NCBI GenBank assembly: GCA_963755085.1
Contig: CAVWIN010000002.1
Location: forward strand, 154,805-218,804
From: JACVRM01 sp963755085
GTDB lineage: Bacteria > Actinomycetota > Thermoleophilia > Gaiellales > Gaiellaceae
Length of the DNA: 64,000 nucleotides
Direction: 5' to 3'
The translations under genes were made by a program, and so were the position numbers. The notes beneath the pieces were generated by a model that saw only the letters and a program-made list of their open reading frames with translations, did not search any database and was not told the origin of the DNA. Of this stretch, positions 6,101-14,336 are shown piece after piece (the stretch's first letter is position 1; each line of letters starts with the position of its first letter).

Positions 6101-8772
6101 TCGTCGGCTCCGGGCCGATCCGCATCGGCCAGGCGTGCGAGTTCGACTACGCCGGCGCGCAGGCGTGCCGCGTGCTGCGCCGCGAGGGCTACCGCGTCGT
6201 GCTGGTGAACTCGAACCCGGCGACGATCATGACCGACCCTGAGTGGGCCGACGCCACCTACCTCGAGCCGCTCGACGTCGAGACCGTGGCTGAGATCATC
6301 GCGGTCGAGCGGCCCGATGCCCTGCTGCCGACGCTCGGCGGGCAGACGGGGCTCAACCTCGCGCTGGAGCTGTCCGAGGCGGGCCTGCTGGGCGACGTCG
6401 AACTGATCGGCGCCGATCTGGCCGCCATCCGGCGCGCCGAGGACCGCGAGCTGTTCCGGGAGACCGTTCGAGCGGCCGGGCTTTCCGTCCCGGAAAGCCT
6501 CGTGGTGTCGTCCGTGGCTGAAGCAGAAGGGTTCCCCGTTCCGGCCATCGTGCGGCCCGCATTCACACTCGGCGGTACCGGCGGCGGCATTGCCACTAGC
6601 CAACCCGACCTGCACCGACAGGTGCAGGTCGGATTGGCAGCCAGCCCGCTGCACCAGGTACTGGTCGAAAGGTTTCTGCAGGGCTGGCAGGAGCACGAGC
6701 TCGAGGTCATGTCCGACGCGGCCGGCAACTGCGTTGTGGTCTGCTCGATCGAGAACCTCGACCCGATGGGCGTGCATACCGGCGACTCGTGGACGGTGGC
6801 GCCGCAGCAGACGCTCCCGGACGGCGAGTACCAGCGGCTCCGCGAGGCCGCGTTCGCGTGCGCCCGCGCCGTCGGCGTCGCGACCGGCGGCGCGAACGTG
6901 CAGTTCGCGTACGAGCCGCGCACGGGCGAGCTGCGCGTGATCGAGATGAACCCGCGCGTGTCGCGCTCGTCGGCGCTGGCGTCGAAGGCGACCGGTTTCC
7001 CGATCGCCAAGCTGGCCGCGCTGCTCGCCGTCGGGTACACGCTCGACGAGCTTCCGAACGACATCACCGGCCAGACGACGGCGGCGTTCGAGCCGGCGCT
7101 CGACTACGTCGCGGTCAAGGCGCCGCGCTTCGACTTCGAGAAGTTCCCGGGCTCCGAGCCGGTGCTCGGCAGCGAGATGCGCGCCGTCGGCGAGGCGCTC
7201 GGGCTCGGACGGACGTTCCCGGAGGCGTTCCTGAAGGCGCTCGACGGGCGCGAGGGCGCACTACGCGTGGAGCTGGGCAGCCGCGGCGAGCCCGTCGCGG
7301 GCCGCTGGGAGTCGCTGCTCGAGGCGGCCCGGCAGGGGCTCGACCTGCCCGGCATCCATCCGTACTGGGCCGAGGAGCTGCGCGACATCGCGGCGGCCGA
7401 GCGCGAGCTCGCCGCCGGCGGCGACATTGCGGCGGCGAAGCGGTTCGGCCTGCCGGACGCGCGCATCGCCGAGGTGCTGGGCGTGCGAGAGACCGAGGTG
7501 CGCCGGCGCCGGCCGCGGCCCGGCCGGCTCGCCGTCGACTCGTGCGCCGCGGAGTTCGAGGCGCGGACGCCCTACTACTACCTCTCGTACGAGCAGTCCG
7601 ACGAGGAGGCGGCGCCGACCGGCCGCGCCGTCGTCGTGCTCGGCAGCGGCCCGAACCGGATCGGCCAGGGGATCGAGTTCGACTACTGCTGTACGCACGC
7701 CGCGCAGGCGCTGCGGCGCCTCGGCTACGAGGCGGTACTCGTCAACTCGAACCCGGAGACGGTCTCGACCGACTACGACACCTCCGACCGGCTCTACCTC
7801 GAGCCGCTGACGCTCGAGCGCGTGCTCGACGTCTGCGAGCTCGAGGAGCCGCTCGGCGTCGTCGTCTCGCTCGGCGGCCAGACACCGTTGCGGCTCGCAC
7901 CGGGGCTCGCGGAGGCAGGCGTGCCGCTGCTCGGCGACCCGCTCGAAGCGATCCACCGGGCGGAGGACCGCGGCGCGTTCGCCGCACTGCTCGCCCAGCA
8001 CGCGATCGCGGCACCGGCGTGGGGGGTTGCTTCGGGACGAGAGGAGGCGCTCGAGGTTGCGGAGCGGATCGGCTATCCGGTGCTGGTGCGCCCGCACCAC
8101 GTGCTCGGCGGCCGGGGTATGCGCGTCGTGCGCGGGCCGGACGAGCTGCTGCTCGACGAGCCGTGCCTCGTCGACCGCTTTCTCGAGGGCGCGACCGAGC
8201 TCGACGTCGACGCACTCTGCGACGGCGACGGTGCCTGGGTCGCGGCGATCCTGGAGCACATCGAGCCCGCCGGGGTGCACTCGGGCGACTCGGCCTGCGT
8301 GGTGCCGGCGCCGTCGGTGACGCCGGCGCTCGAGGCGGAGATCCGGCGGATCACGGCGACGATCGCAAAGGCACTCGGCGCGCGCGGCCTGCTCAACCTG
8401 CAGCTCGCGGTCCTGGACGGTCAGCTGTCCGTCCTGGAGGCGAACCCGCGCGCGTCGCGGACGGTGCCCTTCGTCGCGAAGGCGACCGGGCTGCCGCTCG
8501 TCGACCATGCCTGCCGGCTGCTGCTCGGCGAGCCGCTGTCTGCCCTGGGCCTGCCCGAGCGGGCGGTGCCGACGCGGGCGTGGGCGAAGGAGGCCGTCTT
8601 CCCGGCCGAGCGCTTCCCGGGCGCGGACGAGCGCACTCCGGAGATGCGCTCGACCGGCGAGGTCATGGCCGGCGCGGACGACGTCTCGCAGGCGTACGCG
8701 CGGGCGCTGCGCGCGGCCGGGCGCATGCGGCGCGGCGGGCACGTCGCGGCGCCGTTGCAAGCGATCGCCTAG
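6067..8772 (+). CDS. carB: carbamoyl-phosphate synthase large subunit lacking the allosteric domain
   Basis: Makes carbamoyl phosphate from bicarbonate, two ATP and CarA-supplied ammonia. Two ATP-grasp halves are visible. The first begins ILIVGSGPIRIGQACEFDYAG and ends with VIEMNPRVSRSSALASKATG. The second begins VVLGSGPNRIGQGIEFDYC and ends with VLEANPRASRTVPFVAKATG. At 901 residues it is about 170 shorter than the usual 1,070. It stops soon after STGEVMAGADDVSQAYARAL, where the C-terminal MGS-like regulatory domain (UMP/ornithine site in E. coli) normally starts. No remnant of that domain follows in any frame. GTG start at 6067. Two strong hairpins lie inside the coding region. Confidence 0.95.
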   Translation: MPKRTDLRSILIVGSGPIRIGQACEFDYAGAQACRVLRREGYRVVLVNSNPATIMTDPEWADATYLEPLDVETVAEIIAVERPDALLPTLGGQTGLNLALELSEAGLLGDVELIGADLAAIRRAEDRELFRETVRAAGLSVPESLVVSSVAEAEGFPVPAIVRPAFTLGGTGGGIATSQPDLHRQVQVGLAASPLHQVLVERFLQGWQEHELEVMSDAAGNCVVVCSIENLDPMGVHTGDSWTVAPQQTLPDGEYQRLREAAFACARAVGVATGGANVQFAYEPRTGELRVIEMNPRVSRSSALASKATGFPIAKLAALLAVGYTLDELPNDITGQTTAAFEPALDYVAVKAPRFDFEKFPGSEPVLGSEMRAVGEALGLGRTFPEAFLKALDGREGALRVELGSRGEPVAGRWESLLEAARQGLDLPGIHPYWAEELRDIAAAERELAAGGDIAAAKRFGLPDARIAEVLGVRETEVRRRRPRPGRLAVDSCAAEFEARTPYYYLSYEQSDEEAAPTGRAVVVLGSGPNRIGQGIEFDYCCTHAAQALRRLGYEAVLVNSNPETVSTDYDTSDRLYLEPLTLERVLDVCELEEPLGVVVSLGGQTPLRLAPGLAEAGVPLLGDPLEAIHRAEDRGAFAALLAQHAIAAPAWGVASGREEALEVAERIGYPVLVRPHHVLGGRGMRVVRGPDELLLDEPCLVDRFLEGATELDVDALCDGDGAWVAAILEHIEPAGVHSGDSACVVPAPSVTPALEAEIRRITATIAKALGARGLLNLQLAVLDGQLSVLEANPRASRTVPFVAKATGLPLVDHACRLLLGEPLSALGLPERAVPTRAWAKEAVFPAERFPGADERTPEMRSTGEVMAGADDVSQAYARALRAAGRMRRGGHVAAPLQAIA
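6479..6499 (+). repeat. perfect 9-bp inverted repeat inside carB
   Basis: GGCTTTCCG at 6479-6487 and CGGAAAGCC at 6491-6499 are exact reverse complements around a three-base loop. It lies about 100 bases before a second, longer hairpin. The region still encodes a colinear CarB sequence, so the hairpin is superimposed on coding sequence. Confidence 0.8.
6599..6638 (+). repeat. 18-bp inverted repeat with tetraloop inside carB
   Basis: The inner stem is CCGACCTGCACC (6605-6616) against GGTGCAGGTCGG (6621-6632) around GACA. After one mismatch it extends with GCCAA (6599-6603) against TTGGC (6634-6638). The total is 17 pairs plus one mismatch and a four-base loop. It encodes the SQPDLHRQVQVGL stretch in the first ATP-grasp half, a surface region of variable sequence in the family. 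It is not followed by a T tract, so it is not a terminator on the plus strand. Confidence 0.85.
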
Positions 8773-8818
8773 CGCGGTACAAACGCAGGGTGCTCGGCCG
8801 CTGGGCCACGTACCCGAC

Positions 8819-9170
8819 GTGACGATCGCATGGGCCGGTCTGCTGCTGGCGCTCGGCGGTTGGCATTCGCTACTCGCGAGCGCATTGCTCTGGATCGGCG
8901 CGACCGGGCTCGCCGTCGATTCCGCTGCGCCTTCGCGCGTCTCCGTCGTACCGAGGGCGGGCGGTTCTTCGGCTCGGCGCGGGCCACCCACCTGCTGTTC
9001 GTGCTCTTCGTCGCGTGACCGGCTTCGCGATCATGGTCGGGCTGGCAACGGGTGACGCCAAGATCGACACTCGCTCGATCGTGGTCTCGTGGCTCGTCGT
9101 CGCGAGCGCGCTGGCGGCCGGGATGGTGGCCTCCGAACGGCGGCGCACTGCGGTACGATCGACAGCGTGA
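8819..9170 (+). pseudogene. probable remnant of a small membrane protein
   Basis: This is the only stretch over 300 bases without a clear gene. A GTG at 8819 opens VTIAWAGLLLALGGWHSLL, a good transmembrane helix followed by another. That frame then turns into nonsense; a second frame ending at 9018 carries THLLFVLFVA. A third frame from GTG 9015 encodes 51 residues with two more hydrophobic stretches (TGFAIMVGLA and IVVSWLVVASALAAGMVA). Read together these look like one four-helix protein broken by one or two indels, but a real small gene at 9015-9170 cannot be excluded. No family recognised. Confidence 0.35.
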
Positions 9171-9190
9171 GCAAGCAGCTTCTCGCGTAG
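9167..9190 (+). CDS. leucine leader peptide upstream of leuS
   Basis: The frame GTG AGC AAG CAG CTT CTC GCG TAG encodes M-S-K-Q-L-L-A. Two adjacent leucine codons, one of them CTT (unfavoured in this GC-rich sequence), sit mid-peptide, 55-65 bases before a terminator and directly upstream of leucyl-tRNA synthetase. With the -10 hexamer ending at 9159 the peptide would be translated from a leaderless mRNA. Its product is not expected to have a function; translation of the leucine codons would be the sensor. Confidence 0.65.
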   Translation: MSKQLLA

Positions 9191-9229
9191 TGCAGGAGGC
9201 AACGCGGCACCCGCCGCGCTAGCTTCCCC

Positions 9230-9253
9230 AGCCTCTCTTTCGAGAGGCTTTTT
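9230..9253 (+). terminator. intrinsic terminator in the leuS leader
   Basis: AGCCTCTC (9230-9237) and GAGAGGCT (9242-9249) form an eight-pair stem with a TTTC loop, running into TTTTT (9249-9253). It ends 16 bases before the leuS GTG, so it can only act as a conditional stop for leuS. Confidence 0.85.
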
Positions 9254-9269
9254 CATATCTGGAGGCAAC

Positions 9270-11700
9270 GTGGATCCGTACGACGCACAGGCAATCGAGG
9301 CGAAGTGGCAGGAGATCTGGGACCGCGAGCACGCGTTCGAGGTCTCCAACGAGCCCGTGCAGCCGAAGTCGTACGTGCTCGAGCAGCTCCCGTACCCGTC
9401 GGGGACGCTGCACATGGGCCACATGCTCGTCTACACGATCGGCGACGTCGTCGCCCGCTTCCGCCGCCGCAACGGGATGCACGTCATCCACCCGATGGGC
9501 TGGGACTCGTTCGGGCTCCCGGCCGAGAACGCCGCCATCCGCGGCGGCGACCCGCCGCGCGTCACGGTCGAGCGCAACATCGAGTCGATCCGCGCCTCGA
9601 TGAAGCGCATCGGCTGGTCGTACGACTGGACGCGCGAGCTGTCGACGCACGACCCGGACTACATCCGCTGGCAGCAGTGGCAGTTCCTGCGCTTCTTCGA
9701 GAAGGGGCTCGCCTACCGCAAGCCGGCGCCTGTGAAGTGGTGCCCGAACGACCAGACCGTGCTCGCGAACGAGCAGGTCACGGCCGACGGCCGCTGCGAG
9801 CGCTGCGGGACGCTGGTCGAGGTCCGCCTGATGGAGCAGTGGTTCTTCCGGATCACGGACTACGCGCAGGAGCTGCTCGACGACCTCGACCGGGTCGACT
9901 ACCCGGAGTCGATCGCCGGGCGGCAGCGCAACTGGATCGGCCGCTCGGAAGGCGCCGAGATCGAGTTCCGGATCGAGGAGCTGGACGAGGACGTGCCGGT
10001 GTTCACGACGCGCCCGGACACGCTCTTCGGCGCGACGTTCCTCGTGCTGGCGCCCGAGCACGAGCTCGTCGCACGCATCGCCGAGCGCTCCGACCGCGCC
10101 GGCGAGATCCACGAGTACGTCCGCCGCGCCGCGACCAAGAAGACCGAGGAGCGCGCCGCCGGCGAGGACAAGACCGGCATCGACACGGGCCTGCACGCCG
10201 TCAACCCGGTGAACGGCGAGCGCCTGCCCGTCTTCGTCGCCGACTACGTCCTGACCGACTACGGCACGGGCGCGATCATGGCCGTCCCCGCGCACGACAC
10301 GCGCGACTTCGCGTTCGCGCAGACGTACGGGCTGCCGATCCGGCATGTCGTCCGGCCGCGCGACGGCGAGGTCGACGAGGGCGAGGCGTACACCGAGCAC
10401 ACGGACGACGAGGTACTCGTGAACTCCGGCGACTTCGACGGCATGCCGGCCCCCGAGGGCGGCCGCAAGATCGTCGAGCGGCTCGAGGCCGAGGGCCGGG
10501 GCGAGGTTCACCATCAACTTCCGCATCCGCGACTGGGGCTTCTCACGGCAGCGCTACTGGGGCTGCCCGATCCCGGTCGTCTACTGCGAGCGCGACGGGA
10601 TCGTCGGCGTCAGCGACGACGACCTGCCGATCGTGCTGCCCGAGATCGAGGACTACCGGCCGAAGGGCCAGCCGCCGCTCGCGCAGGCGGAGGACTGGGT
10701 GCGCACGACCTGCCCGAAGTGCGGCGGCGAGGCGCGGCGCGAGACCGAGACGATGGACACGTTCGTCGACTCTTCGTGGTACTTCCTGCGCTACTGCGAC
10801 CCGCGCAACGAGGAGGCGCCGTTCTCGAGCGAGGTCGTGAACTACTGGAATCCGGTCGACCTGTACCTCGGCGGGACCGACCACGCGACGATGCACATGA
10901 TCTACGCGCGGTTCTGGATCAAGGTCCTGAACGACCTCGGCTACGTCGACTTTCGCGAGCCGTTCGACGCGTTCTTCGCCAACGGCTGGGTGACGCTCGG
11001 GAATCTGAAGATGTCGAAGCGGGCCGGGAACATCGTCGGCCCCGACGTGTTCGTCGAGCGCTACGGCGCCGACGCCTGCCGCCTGAACATCATGTTCCTG
11101 GGCCCGGCCGACCAGGACATGGAGTGGACCGAGGCCAGCGTCGAGGGGATGGCGCGGTTCGTCCGCCGCCTGTGGCGCGTGGTGCACGAGGTCGCAGAGG
11201 CGGCCCCGTCCAGCGAGGCGGGCGGAGGCGACCTGGCGCGGAAGGCGCACGAGACGATCGCGAAGGCAACCGACGACATCGGCCGGCGGTTCGCGTTCAA
11301 CACGGCGATCGCGGCCGTGATGGAGCTCGTCAACGAGCTGTCGCGCGACACGGCCGGGCCGGACTCGCGCTTCGCGGCGGAGACGGCGGTCTCGCTGATC
11401 TACCCGTACGCGCCGCACGTCGCCGAGGAGCTGTGGGAGCGGCTCGGCCAGGAGGGCCGGCTCTACCAGGCGCCCTGGCCGACCGTGGACGAGTCGGCGC
11501 TCGAGCGGGACACGTTCGAGCTTGTCGTTCAGGTAAACGGCAAGCTGCGCGATCGCTTCGAGGTGCCGGTCGACCTGCCCGAGGAGGAGCTCGTCGAGCG
11601 GGCGAAGGCCTCGCCGAAGGTGCAGGCGTTTGTCGACGGGCAGCAGATCCGCCGGGCGATCGTCGTCCCGCGGAAGCTCGTAAACCTCGTGATCGGCTAG
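9270..11700 (+). CDS. leuS: leucyl-tRNA synthetase, with a +1 frameshift near 10507
   Basis: Charges tRNA-Leu. The full class-I synthetase is present in two frames. Frame 1 runs from GTG 9270 (SD GGAGG at 9261) through the HxGH signature TLHMGHMLVYT and most of the editing domain, to about 10506. The rest follows one base out of phase: IRDWGFSRQRYWG, then KMSKRAGN and the anticodon domain, ending at 11700. One extra T at 10507-10508 explains it, since GAG GTC ACC ATC AAC would restore the frame. The repaired protein is about 810 residues, normal length. An essential gene is unlikely to be dead, so a sequencing error is my first reading. The stop shares CTAG with the convergent gene. Confidence 0.9.
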
Positions 11701-12047
11701 CGGAGCCCGGTGTCGATCGAGAAGTTCACGCGCGCGTAACGGCCGGGGGGCACGCGGACGCTCGACGGCTTGATGCTTCCAGGCCCGTAATTTCCCGTCG
11801 TGACGAGGTACCGGCCGGGCTTGAGGCGGACGCGGTAGGTGCCGGTCTTCGTCGTGTGCACCCACGTGTGCGTGCCGTTCCGCTGGAGGAGGAACGTCGC
11901 GCCCTTCGCCGGCTCGTCGCATGGGTAGCCGACGCGGCAGACCGGGCTGATCGGGCCGCGTGTCACCTTGCCGTAGAGCCCCGCGGGCGCCTGTGCGGCG
12001 GCGGGCGTGGCAAGCGCCAGCACTGCGACGGCGGCCGCCCGGATCAC
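11697..12047 (-). CDS. secreted small protein with carboxypeptidase-regulatory-like fold
   Basis: A 116-residue protein. It has a short signal peptide (AAAVAVLALATPAAAQA, cleavage likely after AQA) and a beta-rich body. The body reads GLYGKVTRGPISPVC, then TKTGTYRVRLKPGRYLVTT, the pattern of transthyretin-like or carboxypeptidase-regulatory domains. Two cysteines (CRVGYPC) could form a disulfide. The GTG start overlaps the stop of the DUF4349 gene (GTGA), so it is the third gene of the sigma factor operon and may be a product of its stress response. Function unknown. Confidence 0.75.
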   Translation of the reverse strand: MIRAAAVAVLALATPAAAQAPAGLYGKVTRGPISPVCRVGYPCDEPAKGATFLLQRNGTHTWVHTTKTGTYRVRLKPGRYLVTTGNYGPGSIKPSSVRVPPGRYARVNFSIDTGLR

Positions 12048-13132
12048 GTGCTTCCCAGCAGTCGGTCGTCGGCGCGGCGGCGGGCGAAGCGCGCGCCGAG
12101 GAACGCGATCAGGGCGATGAGCGCGATCGGGGCGATCACGATCAGAGCGTAGAGCCCGTACGCCAGCTCGAGCGCCAGGATCGACGCGGCGTCGCGGAGC
12201 GTCCGCTCGACATCTCCCTGTTTGTGGGGGGGCGCTGCTGCTGCGGCGCGCGTGGTCAGGTTGAGAGTCACGGTTGCGAAGGCGGCCTGGCGGCTGAGCG
12301 CCGCCTGCTCTGCGCGCAGGTCGGCGGCGGCGCGGGTGGCGCGGGTGATCTTGAGCTGGATGGCAGCGCGCTCGGCATCGGTGGTCGCGTGGGCCAGCTG
12401 CACACGGAGTTTCGCGATCTGCTCGCGGATCGCGAGCAGCTGGCGCGTGTACGCGTTCAGCTTGCCCTGGACGTCGCGGATCGACACGTCCTGGGCCGCG
12501 AGCGTGCCGAGGTTCGAGAAGCGCTGGACCGCCGCCTGCACGTGCTGCACTGGGACCCGGACGACGACCTGCGCGTCGCCGTTGCGGCTGGCGCTGTACT
12601 GGGCCGAGACGACGTAGCCGCCCCATGAGCGGGTCGCGTTGATCGCGTCCTTGATCGCGTCGGACATGCGGCCGGTGCCCGGGAGGCGCACAGTCAACGT
12701 GGCGCGGTAGTCCTGCTTGCGTGTGGTGGCCGCCGGTGGGATGGCGTGCGGGTTCGCCTTGAGCGCGCTTGACGCTCCACCTCCGCCTCTGCTGGCGCCG
12801 TGAACGCCCTGTGGGTTGAAGAGTCCAGCCGCCGGGGCGCGCCGGTCTGCGCTCGGCGTACCGGCACTCTCGATCCGCTGCACCGGCGAGCGCGCCGCGG
12901 CGGTGTTGTGCTGTGCCGACGTATCGAAGACGCCGTGTCCGACTGCGACGGCGAGCATTGCGGCCAGCGCCGCAGGCCCGACGACCAGCAGTGCGCGCCG
13001 CGGCTGGATCCACTCGCGCCACGTAGCCCGAGCACGCGGCTCGCGCGCGGCGATCGCCTCCACGCGCGCCCGCAGGCGCTCCGGCGCCGGCGGCGCCGAG
13101 GCGCGGAGCTCGGCGAGGAAGGCGTCATTCAT
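12044..13132 (-). CDS. DUF4349 membrane protein, possible sigma-linked anti-sigma factor
   Basis: It has 362 residues. The cytoplasmic N-terminus (residues 1-45) is followed by a transmembrane helix, ALLVVGPAALAAMLAVAVG. An extracytoplasmic low-complexity linker and a DUF4349 domain come next (residues about 135-300), with a coiled coil around ALRQLL-type heptads (QLLAIREQIAKLRVQLA). It ends with a second helix near residues 320-345 and a basic tail. It overlaps the sigma gene by eight bases. Position and topology suggest that the N-terminal segment holds the sigma factor at the membrane. The segment lacks a clear zinc-finger HxxxCxxC motif, so the anti-sigma role is inference. Confidence 0.75.
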   Translation of the reverse strand: MNDAFLAELRASAPPAPERLRARVEAIAAREPRARATWREWIQPRRALLVVGPAALAAMLAVAVGHGVFDTSAQHNTAAARSPVQRIESAGTPSADRRAPAAGLFNPQGVHGASRGGGGASSALKANPHAIPPAATTRKQDYRATLTVRLPGTGRMSDAIKDAINATRSWGGYVVSAQYSASRNGDAQVVVRVPVQHVQAAVQRFSNLGTLAAQDVSIRDVQGKLNAYTRQLLAIREQIAKLRVQLAHATTDAERAAIQLKITRATRAAADLRAEQAALSRQAAFATVTLNLTTRAAAAAPPHKQGDVERTLRDAASILALELAYGLYALIVIAPIALIALIAFLGARFARRRADDRLLGST

Positions 13133-13655
13133 GGGTTCCCATCTCCCTTCTCAGGTGTTCCAGTGCCCGGCTGAGCCGGGTCGAGCAGGCGGACTCGCCG
13201 ATGCCGAGGACGCGCGCCGCGGCGGGGCCGTCCAGATCGAGCACGACGCGGAGCGCGATCACCTCGCGCTCGGCCGGTGACAGGCGGCCGAGCGCGCGCT
13301 CGAGCTCGGGCGAGAGCCCGCCCGTCCGGTGCTCCGTGGCGACGGGCTCCTCCCGCGCGTAGCGCTCCTCGCGGCCGTGGCGGCGCTTCTCCGCGCGGAA
13401 GTGGTCGAGCGCGCTCGTCCGCGCGAGCTGGCAGAGCCAGGTCCTGGCACTGCCTCGGCGTGGGTCGAAGCGCGGCCAGGCGCGCAGGGCGCGCTCGAAG
13501 GTGTCGGCTGTGAGGTCTTCGGCCAGCGTTCCATCCTTGGTCAGGTAGAGCAGGTAGCGGTAGACGTCGTCGAGGTGCGCCCGCGCGGCGGTGGCGAACG
13601 TCGGCCGTGCGACCGTGGCGTCCGGGTGGCGGGCGGGCAGCTCGACTGCGCTCAC
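13125..13655 (-). CDS. RNA polymerase sigma factor, sigma-70/ECF type
   Basis: It has 176 residues, the usual ECF length. Region 2 (about residues 25-90) contains VYRYLLYLTKDGTLAEDLTA and FERALRAWPRFDPRRG. Region 4 (about 117-172) contains LGRLSPAEREVIALRVVLDL and a helix-turn-helix ending STRLSRALEHLRREM. GTG 13655 was chosen because a TATACC -10 (minus strand 13667-13662) ends six bases before it, as for other leaderless genes here. It heads an operon with the DUF4349 protein and a secreted protein, and diverges from comEA. Confidence 0.9.
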   Translation of the reverse strand: MSAVELPARHPDATVARPTFATAARAHLDDVYRYLLYLTKDGTLAEDLTADTFERALRAWPRFDPRRGSARTWLCQLARTSALDHFRAEKRRHGREERYAREEPVATEHRTGGLSPELERALGRLSPAEREVIALRVVLDLDGPAAARVLGIGESACSTRLSRALEHLRREMGTHE

Positions 13656-13751
13656 TCTCCCGGTATACGCCGCGGCGCGGCTGTCTGTCACACCCTCTTT
13701 TGACACGGTCCTGGCACAGACCCGTGACGGCTCCGCCGCCACAGTGGCTGC

Positions 13752-14336
13752 ATGCCCGCCTGGCTGACCGTGGAACGGCGCCGAGCGATCGCGTTCGGCC
13801 TCGTCGGTGTGCTCGCGCTCGTCGCGGCCGCCCGGCATCTCGCCGGGACGCGCGCGCCGAGTGCGGACACGGCGCGTGCAGCCGCTGCCCTCGCACAGCC
13901 GGCCGCCGCGCCGGCCAACCGGCTGTTTGTCGACGTCGTCGGCGCCGTTCGCCGGCCCGGCCTCTACCGGCTTCCGGATGGAAGCCGGGTCGCGGATGCG
14001 GTCAGCCGGGCGGGCGGTGCAACCCGGCGGGCAGACCTCTCGCTCGTGAATCTGGCCGCCCCGCTCGCGGACGGCCTCCAGGTCGTCGTGCCGCGCCGGC
14101 AGTCCGGGAGCTCCGGCGCGGCCGGCGGATCCACGACGCCCGCGGGCCCGGTCCACCTCAACACCGCGACGCTCGAGCAGCTCGACGCGCTGCCCGGCGT
14201 CGGACCGGTCACGGCCCAGAAGATCCTGGACTACCGCCAGAAGAACGGCGCGTTCACGTCGGTGGACGACCTCGATGCGATTCCCGGCATCGGGCCGGCG
14301 CGGCTGGACACGCTCCGCGACCTGGTGGCCCCGTGA
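13752..14336 (+). CDS. comEA: competence protein ComEA, DNA-binding
   Basis: Membrane-anchored double-stranded-DNA receptor for transformation. It has 194 residues: an N-terminal signal anchor (AIAFGLVGVLALVAAA), an SLBB beta-grasp domain (residues about 58-115, VVGAVRRPGLYRLPDGSRVADA) and tandem helix-hairpin-helix motifs (HLNTATLEQLDALPGVGPVTA and DLDAIPGIGPARL). The start is ATG 13752. The stop overlaps the comEC GTG. It is followed by comEC and holA, the standard comEA-comEC-holA order. Confidence 0.93.
   Translation: MPAWLTVERRRAIAFGLVGVLALVAAARHLAGTRAPSADTARAAAALAQPAAAPANRLFVDVVGAVRRPGLYRLPDGSRVADAVSRAGGATRRADLSLVNLAAPLADGLQVVVPRRQSGSSGAAGGSTTPAGPVHLNTATLEQLDALPGVGPVTAQKILDYRQKNGAFTSVDDLDAIPGIGPARLDTLRDLVAP

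Larger units (their letters stand above)
9154..9269 (+). promoter_or_regulatory. leuS promoter and leader-peptide transcription attenuator
   Basis: A -10 hexamer TACGAT (9154-9159) lies seven bases before the GTG of an eight-codon leader (9167-9190) with tandem leucine codons. Downstream are a CGCGGC/GCCGCG hairpin (9203-9208 with 9213-9218) and a terminator stem (9231-9237 with 9242-9248) followed by T5. GGAGGC at 9195-9200 can pair with 9231-9236 and would exclude the terminator. This is the layout of a classical amino-acid attenuator: stalling at leucine codons leaves 9195-9200 free and permits leuS transcription. The mechanism is inferred from sequence. Confidence 0.7.

Noticed and set aside
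9171..9269. T-box riboswitch upstream of leuS.
   Set aside because: The leader is under 110 nt and lacks a specifier loop and T-box antiterminator sequence; a leader peptide with Leu codons explains the terminator better.
12800..13280. Plus-strand open frames opposite the DUF4349 and sigma genes.
   Set aside because: No recognisable protein; the minus-strand frames have clear domain signatures and start-stop overlaps.
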